A DNA stretch of 64,000 bases from Gracilariopsis chorda (taxonomy: Eukaryota > Rhodophyta > Florideophyceae > Gracilariales > Gracilariaceae). The position numbers and the translations under genes are program-made. Below the pieces are notes generated by a model. It searched no databases and was not told where the DNA came from. It saw only the letters and a list, made by a program, of their open reading frames with translations. Shown here one piece after another: positions 51,782 through 63,998 of this stretch (positions are counted from its first letter, which is position 1; every line of letters starts with the position of its first letter). The DNA is taken from assembly GCA_003194525.1 (NCBI GenBank), contig NBIV01000090.1, forward strand, positions 218,785-282,784. Direction: 5' to 3'.

Positions 51782-54086
51782 TGTATGTTAAGATGAAGAA
51801 TGTAGAAAGGTTTCACGGTGGGTGTGGTAGGCTAGGAAGAGTTGCTGTCGGTGAGTTCGAGTTTAAATAGGATGCTTCGAGTTCTCGTTTCAGATTTCTT
51901 GTGAGGAGGGGGAAGAACTGTTCAAATCAGATGTTTTTATGGTGGACATGTTGCTGACAATGATGAACGGATGATATGGGAAATACGTTTATAAACATGG
52001 CATTCAAAGAGATGAAGATTACATGCAAATCTCACTTTTGATCAAGACGTACAACGAGAAAATGACAACGACGCTCTCTATACTCTCATCTTTTGTTTGT
52101 TCAGTCTCTCGAAATTAATTTGAAGATGCTTGGTCGCAATGCAAAGTTCAGAATAGAACCCAGTGACAGAGCATAGTGATGACGCCTATGAGTTCAAAAT
52201 GACATAGATCTTTCCATTCACTGTTTACTTCTGGTTGTGTAGCTGAAGGCAGAGAGGAGGGAAGGAGGAGTGGTTCTGTATTGGACAATGATAGGAGATC
52301 CATCACATGATTTGGCTTGGTTGTAAATAATGACCATTGAGAGATGCTCGCATCGGACGCTAGTGTGCTTACGGCACTCTCGTAGACTTTTATTGATCCG
52401 AAATCTAAGAATGTTGTTTTGCATTTCCACGTCACAAGCGGGATTGCAATTTTTCCTACGCTACCAAGGGAAAGGGAAAAGATCACCGTTACCGACGCTA
52501 ATCTGACATAGCTGGGATCAAGAGATTGTGCTTGTCACGCAAAACTCATTAAACAGCCTTGTCCGCAGCTACGTTTTGAAAGAGCCTAACCCTTAACCCT
52601 CCTATCCTCCCGCCCACAGTGGGTTCAAGGCTTTTAGCCTCCCGAATCGTGCCGCTTACGTGCGAAACCGCCTCCATGAGACGGACACAGGGAGGAGAAA
52701 ACAATGCGTGTTTGGGAAGCCTAGCCTAAGCGGCACTCGTAAGCCGTATAACGTATGCACATATCGAGACAAACTACATACAGGTAACACCCTCTGTCAG
52801 TGAAAGAGAAACTTGGTGGAAGTTCATTTCCACTGCCTCTTCAATTTGAAAGGGTCTGTGCGTTGGGAATCTTGGCAAATTAAACCTGATGCAAGCATGT
52901 CAGGTTTTATGGACTCGATGCTCCTATGCCTGACACCGTCGTCTATGCCAGAAGCGTGCCTTTGGTATCCTTGAACTTGAGATCTGCGCGCCACCTTTGT
53001 TGGCGAACGCACTGAAAGATAAGATCGTATGCGTTTTAAGAGGACAAGGTCCGCCTCGTCTGGAAACAATCGGCTTTGAAGTTACAGTCCGGTTACACGT
53101 AACGTCTGCTCGTAGCCCTGTGCAGTATACAACAATCTTTTGAACTGACCTTGATGTTGGGCGCTTGTAGTGCCAGGACAACGTGTCTCCAAAGAAGTAT
53201 TTGTGTGCGTTCACACACCTAAAGGCTTTGGGAATGACAACACATCATGTCCGCAGCAGAAAACCATAACACATGCAGCGTCATACTAAAATGTTTGGGG
53301 CACATTATCCAACGTCCAAGAGAACTTCTTTGTGTTTCTTGTTAGGGATATTCGCCCTTCCGAGGACTGTGAAAGCCAACTGGTTTCCGTGAAGAGGCAT
53401 TTGCTTCAAATGAACTAAAACCATGAACAACAGCGGTTTTATGCTTGTATACCTCTGTTTATTCGTGCACCTGCAAAGAGCCTTTTGTAGCAAGTTTAGA
53501 CTGTGTTGCTCTTGGAATACTTGATCCACTAAGAACCTAAGAGAAGCAACTGACTTCTTGTCGCCCTGTGCTTGTTTTATACACCTTAAAATTCCTTGAC
53601 GCAGTAAAACACGAAATGCGTCGGTGTTTGAAATCAAAGCCCCAGAAGATATATATCTACCAGTGAAAGCCAGCAAAATGGCATACTGCTTGATTGTTAC
53701 CCCGTACGATGGCGATGTGGAAAAGAACTACATCGTATTTTTTCCACGATGACAACAAGATAAGAATTAGGCGCAATGGTGCTGAAATAAATGGACAGAA
53801 CACATATTTCGTCTTACACGGGCCTGCTTCATCAGAAGGATATAATAACACATTCGTTGATGCAAAAAAAGTGTTTCTTCCGAGCACATCTTACTCGGAA
53901 CCACAGTACAAAGAGTAACGTTAGTATGCCGAGTTTCCCAAGAGAACTAAATTCCACGTAGCCATTACGCATGAAACTCCTATGCACCGCCCTGTCGATC
54001 TATAAAAGCCCTTTGCATCAGAGGTGGTGTTGGTAATGGCTTCAAAGGCACTGTGGATGTAGAATGCCCTACAGTGTGCTTGGGAG
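51782..54086. other. Intergenic region, no gene recognised
   Basis: Promoter of the gene at 51781, then 2 kb of DNA with only short unsupported ORFs. 52640-52760 contains 'gtgccgcttacg' and 'aagcggcactcgtaag', an imperfect inverted pair. Confidence 0.4.
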
Positions 54087-55345
54087 GTGAGTAGATTGTT
54101 CTGTCCATCCTTTTGAGTCTTCTTCTTCTTTATTTTGGGTTCAATATGTCTGATTACGGCCTATTGATAGAGGTTTTTTCCTTTTTATGAGAAAAACCTC
54201 TCTCTCCTAAGAAAGGCTAACACCTTCTGTGGCCACTGGCGGACTATCTCCGCCAAAGTCTTACCTTTTCTCTCTGCTGCGGCAGGAAGCTCGCATCTCC
54301 TAGAATCTGTCCGCTTAGGACAACGAAGCACTTAGTGTTCAGCGCTGTTGGTAGCGTGCGTGTTACAGTCACATTGTGATGGTTTCCCTCCTATGGAGCT
54401 TGCAACAGGGTGAAGCTTCGGCGTGTGTCCTACATAGATCTGAAACAGTGTGACTTCTGCTTTCCGTGGCGATATGATGCTTTGTAGTTCTTCTGGGACA
54501 TCATTGATCAAAGGCTTGGCTCTAGAGCCAGTCATTATTCGTGTCTTGGCGTCCTCAAAGTAGACCAGTACTCTGAATTGATCTTTCAAAGGAGTTCTCA
54601 AACCTTGCTTTGCAAGGCTATCCACCCGTTCATTCTGCGGAAGGCCGCAATGCCCGGGTCTCCAAACGATATCAACAAAACAGCCTCTTTTGTCGGTGAT
54701 GGAACTTAGTATTCGTGAAACAGTTTGTAACGAAGAGGGTTGCTGTCGAAGCGAGCTCTGCAATCCATCTACCATACTTTTGGAGTCCGTTGCCAATCTG
54801 ATTCGTCCTTTCCATCCTTCTTCACATCTTTGCAAAACATTTTCAAGCGCGTGTTTTGCAGCGGTGACTTCTGCTGTGAACGAGGACACTTCCACTCCAG
54901 CCGGGAGTGTGGCATGTTCTTGTTCAGTACTGTTCTCGTCCCACGAGATAGTGTAGGCTGCAGCTCCTACCTTCTTTGGAAAAAGGAGCTGGTATCCCAA
55001 TTTATGCCCGTCTGCATCTAGTATGATCTGGGAATCCAGATAGTAGTAAGCCATGACAAATTCATCATCATAGTATACTACCATGTCTGGCATTCGGCGA
55101 TGCCATTCATAAAACTGGCGGCACTGAGGGTGTGCTGTCATAGATCTGACAAACTTCCTAGCGCTGTCTGTAAACCATCCATCCGTCCACTCTACCGCAA
55201 TTCGAGATTCCGTGTTCTCTGGTTGTCCTGATGGCTCTCCTACCGAGCCATCGCTCCATATTTCGCATTTTGCTGGCTGTAGTGCGCTCAGCAGTGCTTG
55301 CGCTGCCCTTTTGAGTCAAAAGAATGGACAGAACAATCTACTCAC
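54087..55345. mobile_element. LINE 3' end framed by 33-bp inverted repeats
   Basis: Left arm 54087-54119 (GTGAGTAGATTGTTCTGTCC...) and right arm 55313-55345 are inverted copies with 31 of 33 matches. The 1.2 kb between them is almost entirely the RNase H/C-terminal coding sequence of a non-LTR retrotransposon. No target duplication was found outside the arms. Confidence 0.7.
54186..55315 (-). pseudogene. Non-LTR retrotransposon RNase H domain and C-terminus
   Basis: Type I RNase H, which removes RNA from RNA-DNA hybrids. All active-site residues can be seen: Asp in EIWSDGSVGEP (about 55240), Glu in FTAEVTAAKHALE, Asp in LATDSKSMVDGL, His in WRPGHCGLPQ and Asp in NERVDSLAKQG. The C-terminal part has EVTLFQIYVGHTP and a CxC...NSAEH region. 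After a TAA at 54332 it continues in frame as VLRCPKRTDSRR, the usual LINE 'C.C...eT..H.l..Cp' tail. The frame opens only at 55315, at the inner edge of the right inverted repeat; RT and endonuclease are missing. An ATG exists at 55141 but would omit the first active-site Asp. Confidence 0.7.
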
Positions 55346-55555
55346 TGTGCACAAGGAACCCCCTGAGTCAAAGGTTTTGACTCAGAATGTTCCTTTTGCA
55401 CTCAAATATCTCCTTCGCCATGTACGAAAAGCATGAGGAAGAAGACCGATTTCCATATAAAAGAGAGGCTGCAAGGTGGTTTCGGTGTTCACTCAAGCCA
55501 TCAGCCCACTCATTCGCCTCTATAACTCTCCAAACTGCTCCCTATCCAAACAGAA

Positions 55556-56217
55556 ATGCGCTGCTACTTTGTCTTCTTCCTTCTGGCATCGGTCGTTCCG
55601 ATCCTTGCCCAGCACGCTACCAACGACGTTTGCCCCAACCGTTGCAACACTGGTCGTACCCCGATCGCGAATGTAACCACCCGGTCACTCGTTCAGTTTG
55701 CGCCGTGGAGGAATGTGAAAACAACGGATATTCTTGCTCCATGCCAGGAAACTCGTTCATGATCTCCAACAACCAGCTACCTCTTCTCGAGTTTGTCATT
55801 GAATACACCTGGTCTCCGGAGCAGCGCGACCTGGACACAAGCACACGTTTCTTGGACGGCAACGTCGGTTTCAGATGCACTGGTCCGAATGACTACTTGG
55901 ACTTTGGTGGTGACAATACCAGTAACGGTGAAACTGAAGTTGTCGTGATCGACGTAGAGAAGGCGCGCCAGGACAGTAAGTGGGAGGACTCTACTGCCAT
56001 CATTTCCAATGCGGGATGGTTTGCATCTGACAACCAGGGTGGAGCTCAGATGAGGGTGTACCTTCGCAGAAAGAGCGACGGCGGCCTCGCTGAAGAAGCT
56101 TCGGTTTCCGACCGCATTAACCCCGGAACTCAGAGCAACTGCTCTTCGCACAAGGTCGCTGCGGTGAAGATTATCCGCGGAAGCATGCACACCCGCGTGA
56201 CGCTTGAGAAAGCCTAA
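55556..56217 (+). pseudogene. Secreted protein paralogue (member 2), -1 frameshift
   Basis: Second member of the pair. ATG 55556 gives a signal peptide (MRCYFVFFLLASVVPILA) and VCPNRCN. The frame must then shift by -1 in or near the CCCC run at about 55661-55664 to reach the long downstream frame: SVCAVEEC, LLEFVIEYTWSPEQRDLDTS, TRFLDGNVGFRC, VYLRRKSDGG, IIRGSMHTR. That frame runs to TAA 56217. Everything else is well conserved with the gene at 51095-51781, so this is a young lesion, a sequencing error or a real shift site. A TATA-like CATATAAAAG lies about 100 bases upstream of the ATG. Confidence 0.7.
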
Positions 56218-57752
56218 CGTAATACCTTAGTCATGGTATACATTTAATGTTGGACAAAGGATCTCCTCCAGACTTCAGCTTGCATCCCCTCAATGTAGCA
56301 GGTGGAGAGATAAGGCAATAAAAATTAAGATGTAAAGCGATGAGCTTTCTAGAACAGCATGTGTGCGGTTGCTTGGCTGATGAGCCACATAGATTATCTT
56401 CTTTCTTCTTCAGTTACGTTTCACAGAAATCCCCTTCGCAGACAAAGACCTGTAGGGTCCGATAGCGGTGTTGGAAATTGTTTTGTCTGTATCTTCGCAA
56501 TGGTTGAGATATATAAGCAAAACAAAGCGTTCAAGGTAGTAGGGCAGTACAAAACGCCTCAAGACGTGAGCGCTATGGGCAGCCATGGAAAGAGGGTGAC
56601 GGTTTGCGATAACTGTTGAGTGGACGCGTATGCCGCCTGCAGCTTACAACGTGGCATGTAAACGATGCTAGCCTCTCGAAACGCCTCCGCACAAATCTCA
56701 TGATTCGTATTCTTCCTTTAAGCTTGTAGCTACATCGGCTAAGCCTGAAGTAGCATACACATTTTGTCAGCACCCTCCGTGATAAGCGTTACAAACACTT
56801 TACTTTTAGCACGTAGACATATCTGCTATTAGACAGTCGATACCTGCAGATACCCTACATAAATCCTTCATTAGAGTCCACTAGGGCTCTAATGTAAATA
56901 ATTAGTGCAGAGAAAGGTATTGAACCATCGAAACCTTCACACTTATGCAAAATGTGCCATATAGCCCCCACAAAAATCCACCTGCGATTTAAACATTGTT
57001 CGCAGACGAAGAATAAGTCGGATATCGATACTATTAGATGAGATTCAATCTAATCCGTTGAATGTGACTAACTTCTGTTTGATCATGTGTGATATAGTTA
57101 CTAAATGGGATAGATGAGTACCATTGGTACCGTTTACACTAAGAACACTTTGCTGTCAAACCTATCCACTGCACATCTTCTGAAAACACGAATACCCATT
57201 TTTTAAAAGATAGATACCGGTGAGTTCACTGGATGCATTTCTACGTAGCTCAAGCTTTTTAAAGCTGCTTCGTTCAGTACCTTACTGTCGGTGGCTGTAA
57301 CAAAAGAAGCAAATCTATGAAATACGAGTTAGATACCGAAGAAACTCATTTGCGGGTTTGTGTTTTCAGGCATGCCGATTCCAGTAACATGAAAGCACGA
57401 GATGCCAAGCTTGGTTCTTTGGTTGTAAGGTTGTGAAGCTTTAGACCGATAACGATACATATAAAATCCCATAAAAACTAATCCTACGGAAGAGTGGCCA
57501 TTTATTTGACGTAAATAAGGTTGGTGTACCGTTACATACGTCTAAAGTCGATGTAACACAATTCAGAAAACTAAGGAAAACTCATATAATGAGTAGCACT
57601 AATTCATGGAGTATCAACCTTATAGATCTAGGATCTTCACTAAGTCCGCCAAAGAAGCGTTGCTCCACATGTTTCCTTCCTCAAATCAAGGCTTTAAATC
57701 CTAAAAGAGTCCAGCGGCGACAAACGAGGGCCTATTTTTACAACCTCCCGTC
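56218..57752. other. Intergenic region, no gene recognised
   Basis: 3' flank of the secreted-protein gene and AT-rich DNA. A weak relative of the GGTACC palindromes is at about 57121 ('ttggtaccgttt'). Confidence 0.4.
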
Positions 57753-59618
57753 ATGGCGTCTTCTTCTTCTTCTCCTTGCAAGGCCAGGACCACAATCACG
57801 CTATCAATATCTTTTCTGACATCCGGAAACCAGCGACTTTCTGCTTCTGCGTCTGCCTCCTTCCCGGAGATGAATCCTTAGTCAAAGAACCCGCTCCCGG
57901 GCGCTTCCGCACCAGCGGCGCCATCTGCATCCGCGTCTGCGTCTCACTCGCCTGCTGCTTCGGGGTAATACTCGTGTTTCAGGTCTGCTCTCCTGCCTCA
58001 GGGTTCCGCTGCGTATCCTGGTTTGGTGGCTTCTGCTGTCGCTGCGGACAGTCATCTTTCTCAGAAACTGAATCCCGACGTCTTGGCGTGGAACTTCGTG
58101 CAAGCGATGCCATTTGCATCGAACCCTCTGGGTTGGATATCGAATGAGTACCTTTAGAGGTGGAATCTGCTGTTGGATCCTGGCATTTAATGCCGTTCAG
58201 AATGGTTTCACCCGACATCAGTAGACGATAAAGAATTGATCAACTCCTATGTAGAGGATCGCATGCTCCCTCGTGGGATTTTTGGCGAAACAGTATAATC
58301 ACCAGATTGGAAGGCACGTATTGCCATCGAACCGCAGATGTTATACCGCGGGGGCGGAGAACCTTTTGGATCAGACCCTAGCCGGGATGGCGAAAATGGG
58401 TTACCAACGCATGGAGAGGACTCGCAATGAGCATGTAGTGCCCCCGTTGTACGGGTTCGACGTTTCGCACTTCCGAACGTACAAAGAGGGCTCCTATGGA
58501 GCCCCTTTGGCCCCGTTCTTTGAACAGGAGTTCCGCGGGTTAGAACACGTGATCAAGCCAAACATTCTCCTGTGGGGTCGTTCCATACATAGAACAGAGT
58601 TCTGATACCTTCAGAGGTCAAGCAAGCAGTATCATTTCGACCGAAGGGTGCGCTTTGAGCGGTGAGCGAGATCCCGACACGGGTACTTGATTTTCTACCC
58701 CCATGTGGAGATTGAACGAATCCGTTATACTGCGAAGCCTTATAGTTACGTTCGCTTTCTGCCTAGGGGAGCAAAGTTGAGTTCCCCCATGGAGGTTTTG
58801 CCGAGCTTTCCTCCTGCCTCTACTATATGGGGTCACACCTCCTCAAGGATCATCACTCCGGTTACTGGTGCCTTGTGGCAGCCGAATGGGGAGCCTGCGT
58901 TGCCGCGCAGCCCCTATGGGAAGTTTATGACCATTTCAGGGTATGGTACATCCCACCTCTCTTGAGGGTCATCATACGGCGTCTCGATCTATACCCAGCG
59001 TTGAGGTCCAAAGCCAATGTAGCTGACTTGAACGTAATCTTGACAGTCATAGACTGAGTGCGGTGGGATCAGGTGCCTGTGGCGAACAAAACCGAGATGG
59101 ATAGTTCCGTTTCCGGATACGACCGATCTCCGGGGTGTAATGATCCGCATTCCGGCAACTGGGTGTGGTGTGACTCCTATGAGAGTGCTCTTATCACTCG
59201 AGCTCATGCCCTTTCCGTGAGGGATGTCCCGTGTACGGTGCCGATTGGCCACCCCACGGGGTTCGTCTATGCCGAGGACTACGAATACGAGCCTCTAATT
59301 GACTTGGGCGATCCCACCTTGGATAAAGAAGCCAATCCCCTCGACAGGGTGCTTAACACGGGGGCAATTCCACCAGCTTTTGGTGACGCTGATATTTCCG
59401 GTTCCAGGCCAACAGGCCCGGGAGAGTGGAATTTGGACACTCCGCAAGGTAGCGGGTTAACACCGCAACCAGCGAGCATTCGCCAGGGTCTCCTTGGGGA
59501 GAGAATCCCGATTCCTCCGGGCATGACTGACATGAACCAGATGCTGGCCTTTGTGGCGAGCTACCAGAAGTCTCAGAGAAATGGCGGTGGGCCAGGTTCT
59601 TCTTCAGGCTTTCCGTAG
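57753..59618 (+). pseudogene. Gag-like retroelement gene, heavily nonsense-mutated
   Basis: From ATG 57753 a Ser/Ala-rich N-terminus is followed by a readable but repeatedly interrupted frame: KLNPDVLAWNFVQAMPFASNPLGWISNEYL and DDKELINSYVEDRMLPRGIFGE. It shifts to VVPPLYGFDVSHFRTYKEGSYG and back to an unbroken last part, 59058-59618, ending PPGMTDMNQMLAFVASYQKSQ and a Gly/Ser tail. At least six stops are present. Composition, the tail and a degenerate zinc knuckle downstream suggest a Gag polyprotein, but I recognise no specific family. Confidence 0.4.
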
Positions 59619-61616
59619 TCTCGATTGTGGGTTGTAACCCAATTTGGTTAGTCTCTTTCCTTAGTATCTGAGAAAACCTAAGATGTGTACTTTTTCTCAT
59701 CTAGTCCTTCTTCTTCTTATTTTTCTCAATACTCTTCGAGGTTCCATTCCTTTTTCTCTTGTCCGCTTCGTGGTTTCTTTCGTATTTCGATTTCTTCTAA
59801 ACCGTAATTGGTAGTGTACGAGCTCCCGTTTTCTCGGTGCGAACCGAGAATCGTAATCAATTTCCCTCCTCTTATCTACTTGAGATACTCCTTCCAACTG
59901 TACTCTTTCGAGTTTCACAACCCTTGCACTTAGGTCACGTTCATACGCATCCGTTGAGGGATTACCCAACCTGCGCATCATCCAGGTTTGAAGTTAGAGC
60001 CCTCCGAGTTCTTCTGGGATAAGAGAGAATCTTAGACCTCAAAAGGTGAGCGATGGGTTCTATAGTATCCTCCTCGGGAGAGTAACCGTACACTGGACCT
60101 GATAGCGTATCTCCACGTCCGGGGTTTGGACATGACGCACCATGCGGTCTATCCACGAACTCCTGAGAGTGTACTTCGGGTTCCAAGGTCTCCTGGCCCA
60201 TGTTTGACGGTTGTTTCCCCTTGAGGGTGCTAATCAAAGAATGGAAACGCTTCAGAGAGGTCTGACCTTCTTCTCTTCAAGATTTGCCACCCTTCGGGTT
60301 CCGCGAGAGCCGTCGTGCCGACGAAGTTACTTTAGCCGACACCAGAGTCAACATGTCCTCGGAGTGGGTACTTCTGAAAGCGGAGGTAACCCCGATCGTG
60401 GCCGGTATTACAAGGACCGTGACAACCTAAGAACCACGACTTGGCAGCTTCTTGATTCCCGGTTGGGTTGAGCTGTTTTCGTCAACCTGAACCGTTGCGA
60501 CGATGGAACTTCGCGCTGTGCTACCTGTGCCAGGTGACGGGTCACCTGGACAAGAGGATTCGGGAACCTCATTGGCTAGGAGCCAGAACCTGTGTGCCAC
60601 AAATTTGGATATGCACCTCCATTGGGGTGACCGTTTCTAGAATGGGCCGCAGAGCGGAGGACACCCGTAAGCGCGGTTTTTGAATGACCTGCAACCGCCT
60701 TGCGCCGGGGTCTTGCTGATATCTCCCACCAAGAACAGTGTCTGTTCACTAGGGGGGTGGCGCCGCATAGTCTTCTTTTCACAGGGTTCGAACCCTTTTC
60801 TTCTCTTTCCTAAGATTTCCAAAGTGCCTCCCTCCGGAGTTTTGTGAATCCCAAAACCACAGGGCGATCCATGCCTGGTCAATGTCTTTGTAGGATTTCC
60901 TCTGCATGCGGGTCAGCACTACCGGCTTGGTCCGGTCGGCCGAGACCTGCTTCGGTTACACGGTTTGCGAACCCCGCTGCGGGTGTCCAGTGCCTTGGAA
61001 ACATTCCCGAATCGGGACCGACATTTTCAACTGCGTCTTTCCTAGTAATGGTACTATCTTGATTACTGACTGCATCGTCAAACCGTGCTGTGGGAGCGTT
61101 GAGCACCCGCTGCGCGGTATACATTCGGCCCTTAATTCGACAACTTCCCTAATTTTGGCGGAGCACCTCCACCAAAACATAAACAACTCCAGAACCAATA
61201 GAATAATTCTATTCCTCATACTTCCACTACATTCGGAACACAATCAACATTGAACCAATTACGTTTCGACACAAACGACGTTTTACTTCATGTAAAACCA
61301 CAGAGCAAACAAAGTGGCTCTAGGAGCCTGCGAATTGATGGTTTCAAATAGCGACAAGAAATATGCGGCCGTTTCATTGGTGACCTTTTCAGTGAACGGC
61401 AGTCACACCATACCACCATATGACTCTTCCTCGCTATCCGGAGCAACAACTCCGCCAACACGACCCAAAAGCGCAGTGCGCGCCTCGGCGCCCTGCGTCG
61501 TAGCCTTTGCTCAACGCATGCGCAGCCTCTGTTGACGAGACTCAGTCAAACAACTACGACGAATACGACGTTGTGCAGCGAGCTGTACGAGACGTTCGAC
61601 ATCGCGTTTTGGTTCC
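59619..61616. mobile_element. Retroelement debris with a degenerate zinc knuckle
   Basis: At about 60520 the plus strand reads CYLCQVTGHLDKRI, a CX2CX4HX4C knuckle whose last Cys is Ile, in a short frame 60468-60683. It fits the nucleocapsid part of the gag-like gene upstream. The rest shows no recognisable protein. Confidence 0.4.
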
Positions 61617-62983
61617 TTATAAGCCGCGGCTTGTCTTTTGCTCTTTCGTCACGCTTCTTGTTCCTTTGCTTTTCAAGACGTTTTTCAAAGCCTCTATAAC
61701 GGCTACGGACGTGACATGGGAACCTGCGCTCGTATCAATTCGGACATGCCCGCTCTCTTGCACAATGGCATCACGGAGTAAGGTACGGTGTTGTCTCTCC
61801 AAAGCCGCTACAAGAGCGTTCATGCTGACGCCTGACTGTTCTTCTTTGCTTGCGCTTGTCACATGTTTCTCTAGAGGCTGGATATTTGGCCCCAAAAGTT
61901 CAGCATCCCATATGCCGGCCTTATGGAATCCGGAACTGATATTTGTGGATTTATGGGAGCTACAGTATGCGTTATGGATGCACTGCCCAACATCAAAGGC
62001 ATTCAACAGTGTCTTTTGCCATGCGGCCTTGTGCAGTTCATTGTGCAGAAAAGACTTGTATGAACTAAACACAGACACTTCCGAAGGCTGGGGTGGCATG
62101 TGATGTGTGTGCAGGAAGAGCAATGAAAACAACATTATTTTCCTTGAAGAACGTCAATTTCTTGTATTGAATATGTGATCCATAGCCATCGAGAAGCAGC
62201 ATTACATTTTGGTTATTGACCCGCAGGTGTGCTGTCTCGTCCACAAATAATTGAGCCTATGAAAACAAAATGTCCGTATCAACCCCTGGAGGGTTTCGCT
62301 GAAATAGATAACAGGGAGGTAAGATGGAGTGAAGTGATTTTTTCCTACCCCGGATGTTTCGATAGTGTGGAAGTGTTCCGGGAAAAACAGTCACCGGTTT
62401 GTACGCCTTTCCACATGCCTTCACAACTTACATGACAATGACACGATCTAAGTTCCCTTTGTGCTCAAAGCTTTTTGCGACAGACGCACTTCAGCTTCTC
62501 CAATGCCTTTCCGCAAGCTACGCCCTTTCATGTTCTCGAAGGATGCACCAGATTGGTCGGTGTTAAATATGAACTGAGGCTCATTAATATTGAATCGATT
62601 CATCGCAGCAGAGACTCTTGCAATATGCTGCGCTAAGCTATTCCCAGTCATGGCGTTAACCCTCTCTTGTATTCCATAAGATTTACTGGCAGTACCGCCA
62701 GATTGTTGCATCGTGTAAATCGGGTTATCCAATTCTTCGAGGGTCTGTTATTCAAAAACTGGACTTGGACCTGACGTTGCTTTGGCAACATGATAATGAA
62801 CTGTTGTACTAGATCACGAACGCCATTCTTGGTTAAAGGTGTGTTGTTTTCTGCGTAGTATTTAATAGCTTCTGCAATAGTGACTTCTTCCTGAGACATC
62901 AGAACAGTAGGGCGACCACATGTATTGAGTTTGAGTTGGACATCGGAGGCTTGAATTGGTTGTGCGTTTGGATTTTGAGTCAT
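61617..62983 (-). pseudogene. Pogo/CENP-B-like transposase (Tc1/mariner superfamily), broken
   Basis: From 62983: a HTH region (EEVTIAEAIKYYAENNTPLT; RPSKNWITRFTRC). After a frameshift comes the start of the DDE_1 domain (FIFNTDQSGASF, first Asp). The sequence near 62220-62150 reads VMLLLDGYGSHI (second Asp) and LPAHTSHAT. After another shift VSVFSSYKSFLHNEL and a jerky-like C-terminus (AWQKTLL...NISSGFHKAGIW) follow. The block order is that of Pogo/Tigger transposases, cut-and-paste enzymes acting at TA targets. At least three frameshifts. I did not find terminal repeats. Confidence 0.7.
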
Positions 62984-63477
62984 CCATTAGGCAAAGGCGC
63001 GGCGTAGTTGACCTACGGGAATGCAATGAGTATCAGAAAGTACCTTCCAAAAGTGTTTCGTTGTAAATCTTTCGTATATTACAGATTGTATAACAACCGG
63101 TTGGGTTTCCAAGACGTGGTTGTGGGCGCAGCATTGGTCAAGTCTTGAGACTACAAGAGAGCAAATTGCGCTGAGTACTCGCCGTTGAAATATGGAAAGC
63201 GCACGCTTTTCAAATACGCACTTAGGTATGATGATGGACGTCTAGTTCGGAGAGCAAACGAGATGCATTGCTCGGCACCATATACATTTTCCATCATGAT
63301 GAAGGAATCATTGCAAATCGCGGGAAGAACGGCGTTGTCAGTTTTGGGTTTTTTGCCCAATTTAGGCCTGAACGTATATATACAGAATCCGTTTAACGGT
63401 TGTGAGAAAGAGGCCCATCAGTGGGTAGACCGGGCGACGCCGGAACCACAGTCTTATTTCCGTGCTCCTCCCCCTCC
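62984..63477. other. No gene recognised
   Basis: Spacer between the Pogo-like relic and the Gypsy integrase end; may include the 5' end of the Pogo element. Confidence 0.35.
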
Positions 63478-63998
63478 TCAGGCGGAGCCACGGGGGTGTA
63501 CAACCTTGGGTGTGGGAGTAATTTTGTTAGAGATATTTGGCTTAGTCCTTGAGCGGTTAGTCTCAGTGTCATGAGTATACAAAGATTTTTGTAGATATGT
63601 TCGTCCCCGATCTGAGTGCGGCAGAATCCCGGGCCGCGATTCAGTTTTTTCCGCACCGTGCAATTCATCCTGTGTAGGTTCCCCTAAATGTGTTGTAAAT
63701 GATGTCAAGACTTCCTGGTTTAAGTTTGGCACTCTAGCGACTTGATCGCGTGAGATCTGCTTGTGGCGGTTTCGATATCCAGTACAACTGTGTCTTGGGA
63801 GACAAAAACCACATGGTATGGTCCTTCCACGATCAGAGATAGCTTATGGCTGCCTTTCTTTTCGGGGTTATAATACTCTTTTCGGAGGAACACCCAGTCG
63901 ATAGCCTGCACTCGGGGTAGGGGTCGGCGAACCTTACTATCGAGATTCCGCTTATAATCGAGTTGGGCTTTCTCCATAGCCTTTCGAGCTAACAGCAC
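63478..63998 (-). pseudogene. Ty3/Gypsy integrase C-terminus, partial
   Basis: The frame enters from the right edge of the window. MEKAQLDYKRNLDSKVR, IDWVFLRKEYYNPEKKGSHKL and VEGPYHVV form the C-terminal GPY/F domain typical of Ty3/Gypsy integrases. After a frameshift near 63725 the next frame continues with VARVPNLNQEVLT and a polar tail to 63478. The catalytic core and the rest of Pol lie outside the window. Strand agrees with an element extending to the right. Confidence 0.75.

Noticed and set aside
53694-53918. 74-codon plus ORF
   Set aside because: No motif, no homologue in the window, no regulatory signals.
60735-60800. Possible tRNA T-arm (GGGTTCGAACCC)
   Set aside because: The bases upstream do not give an acceptor or anticodon stem.
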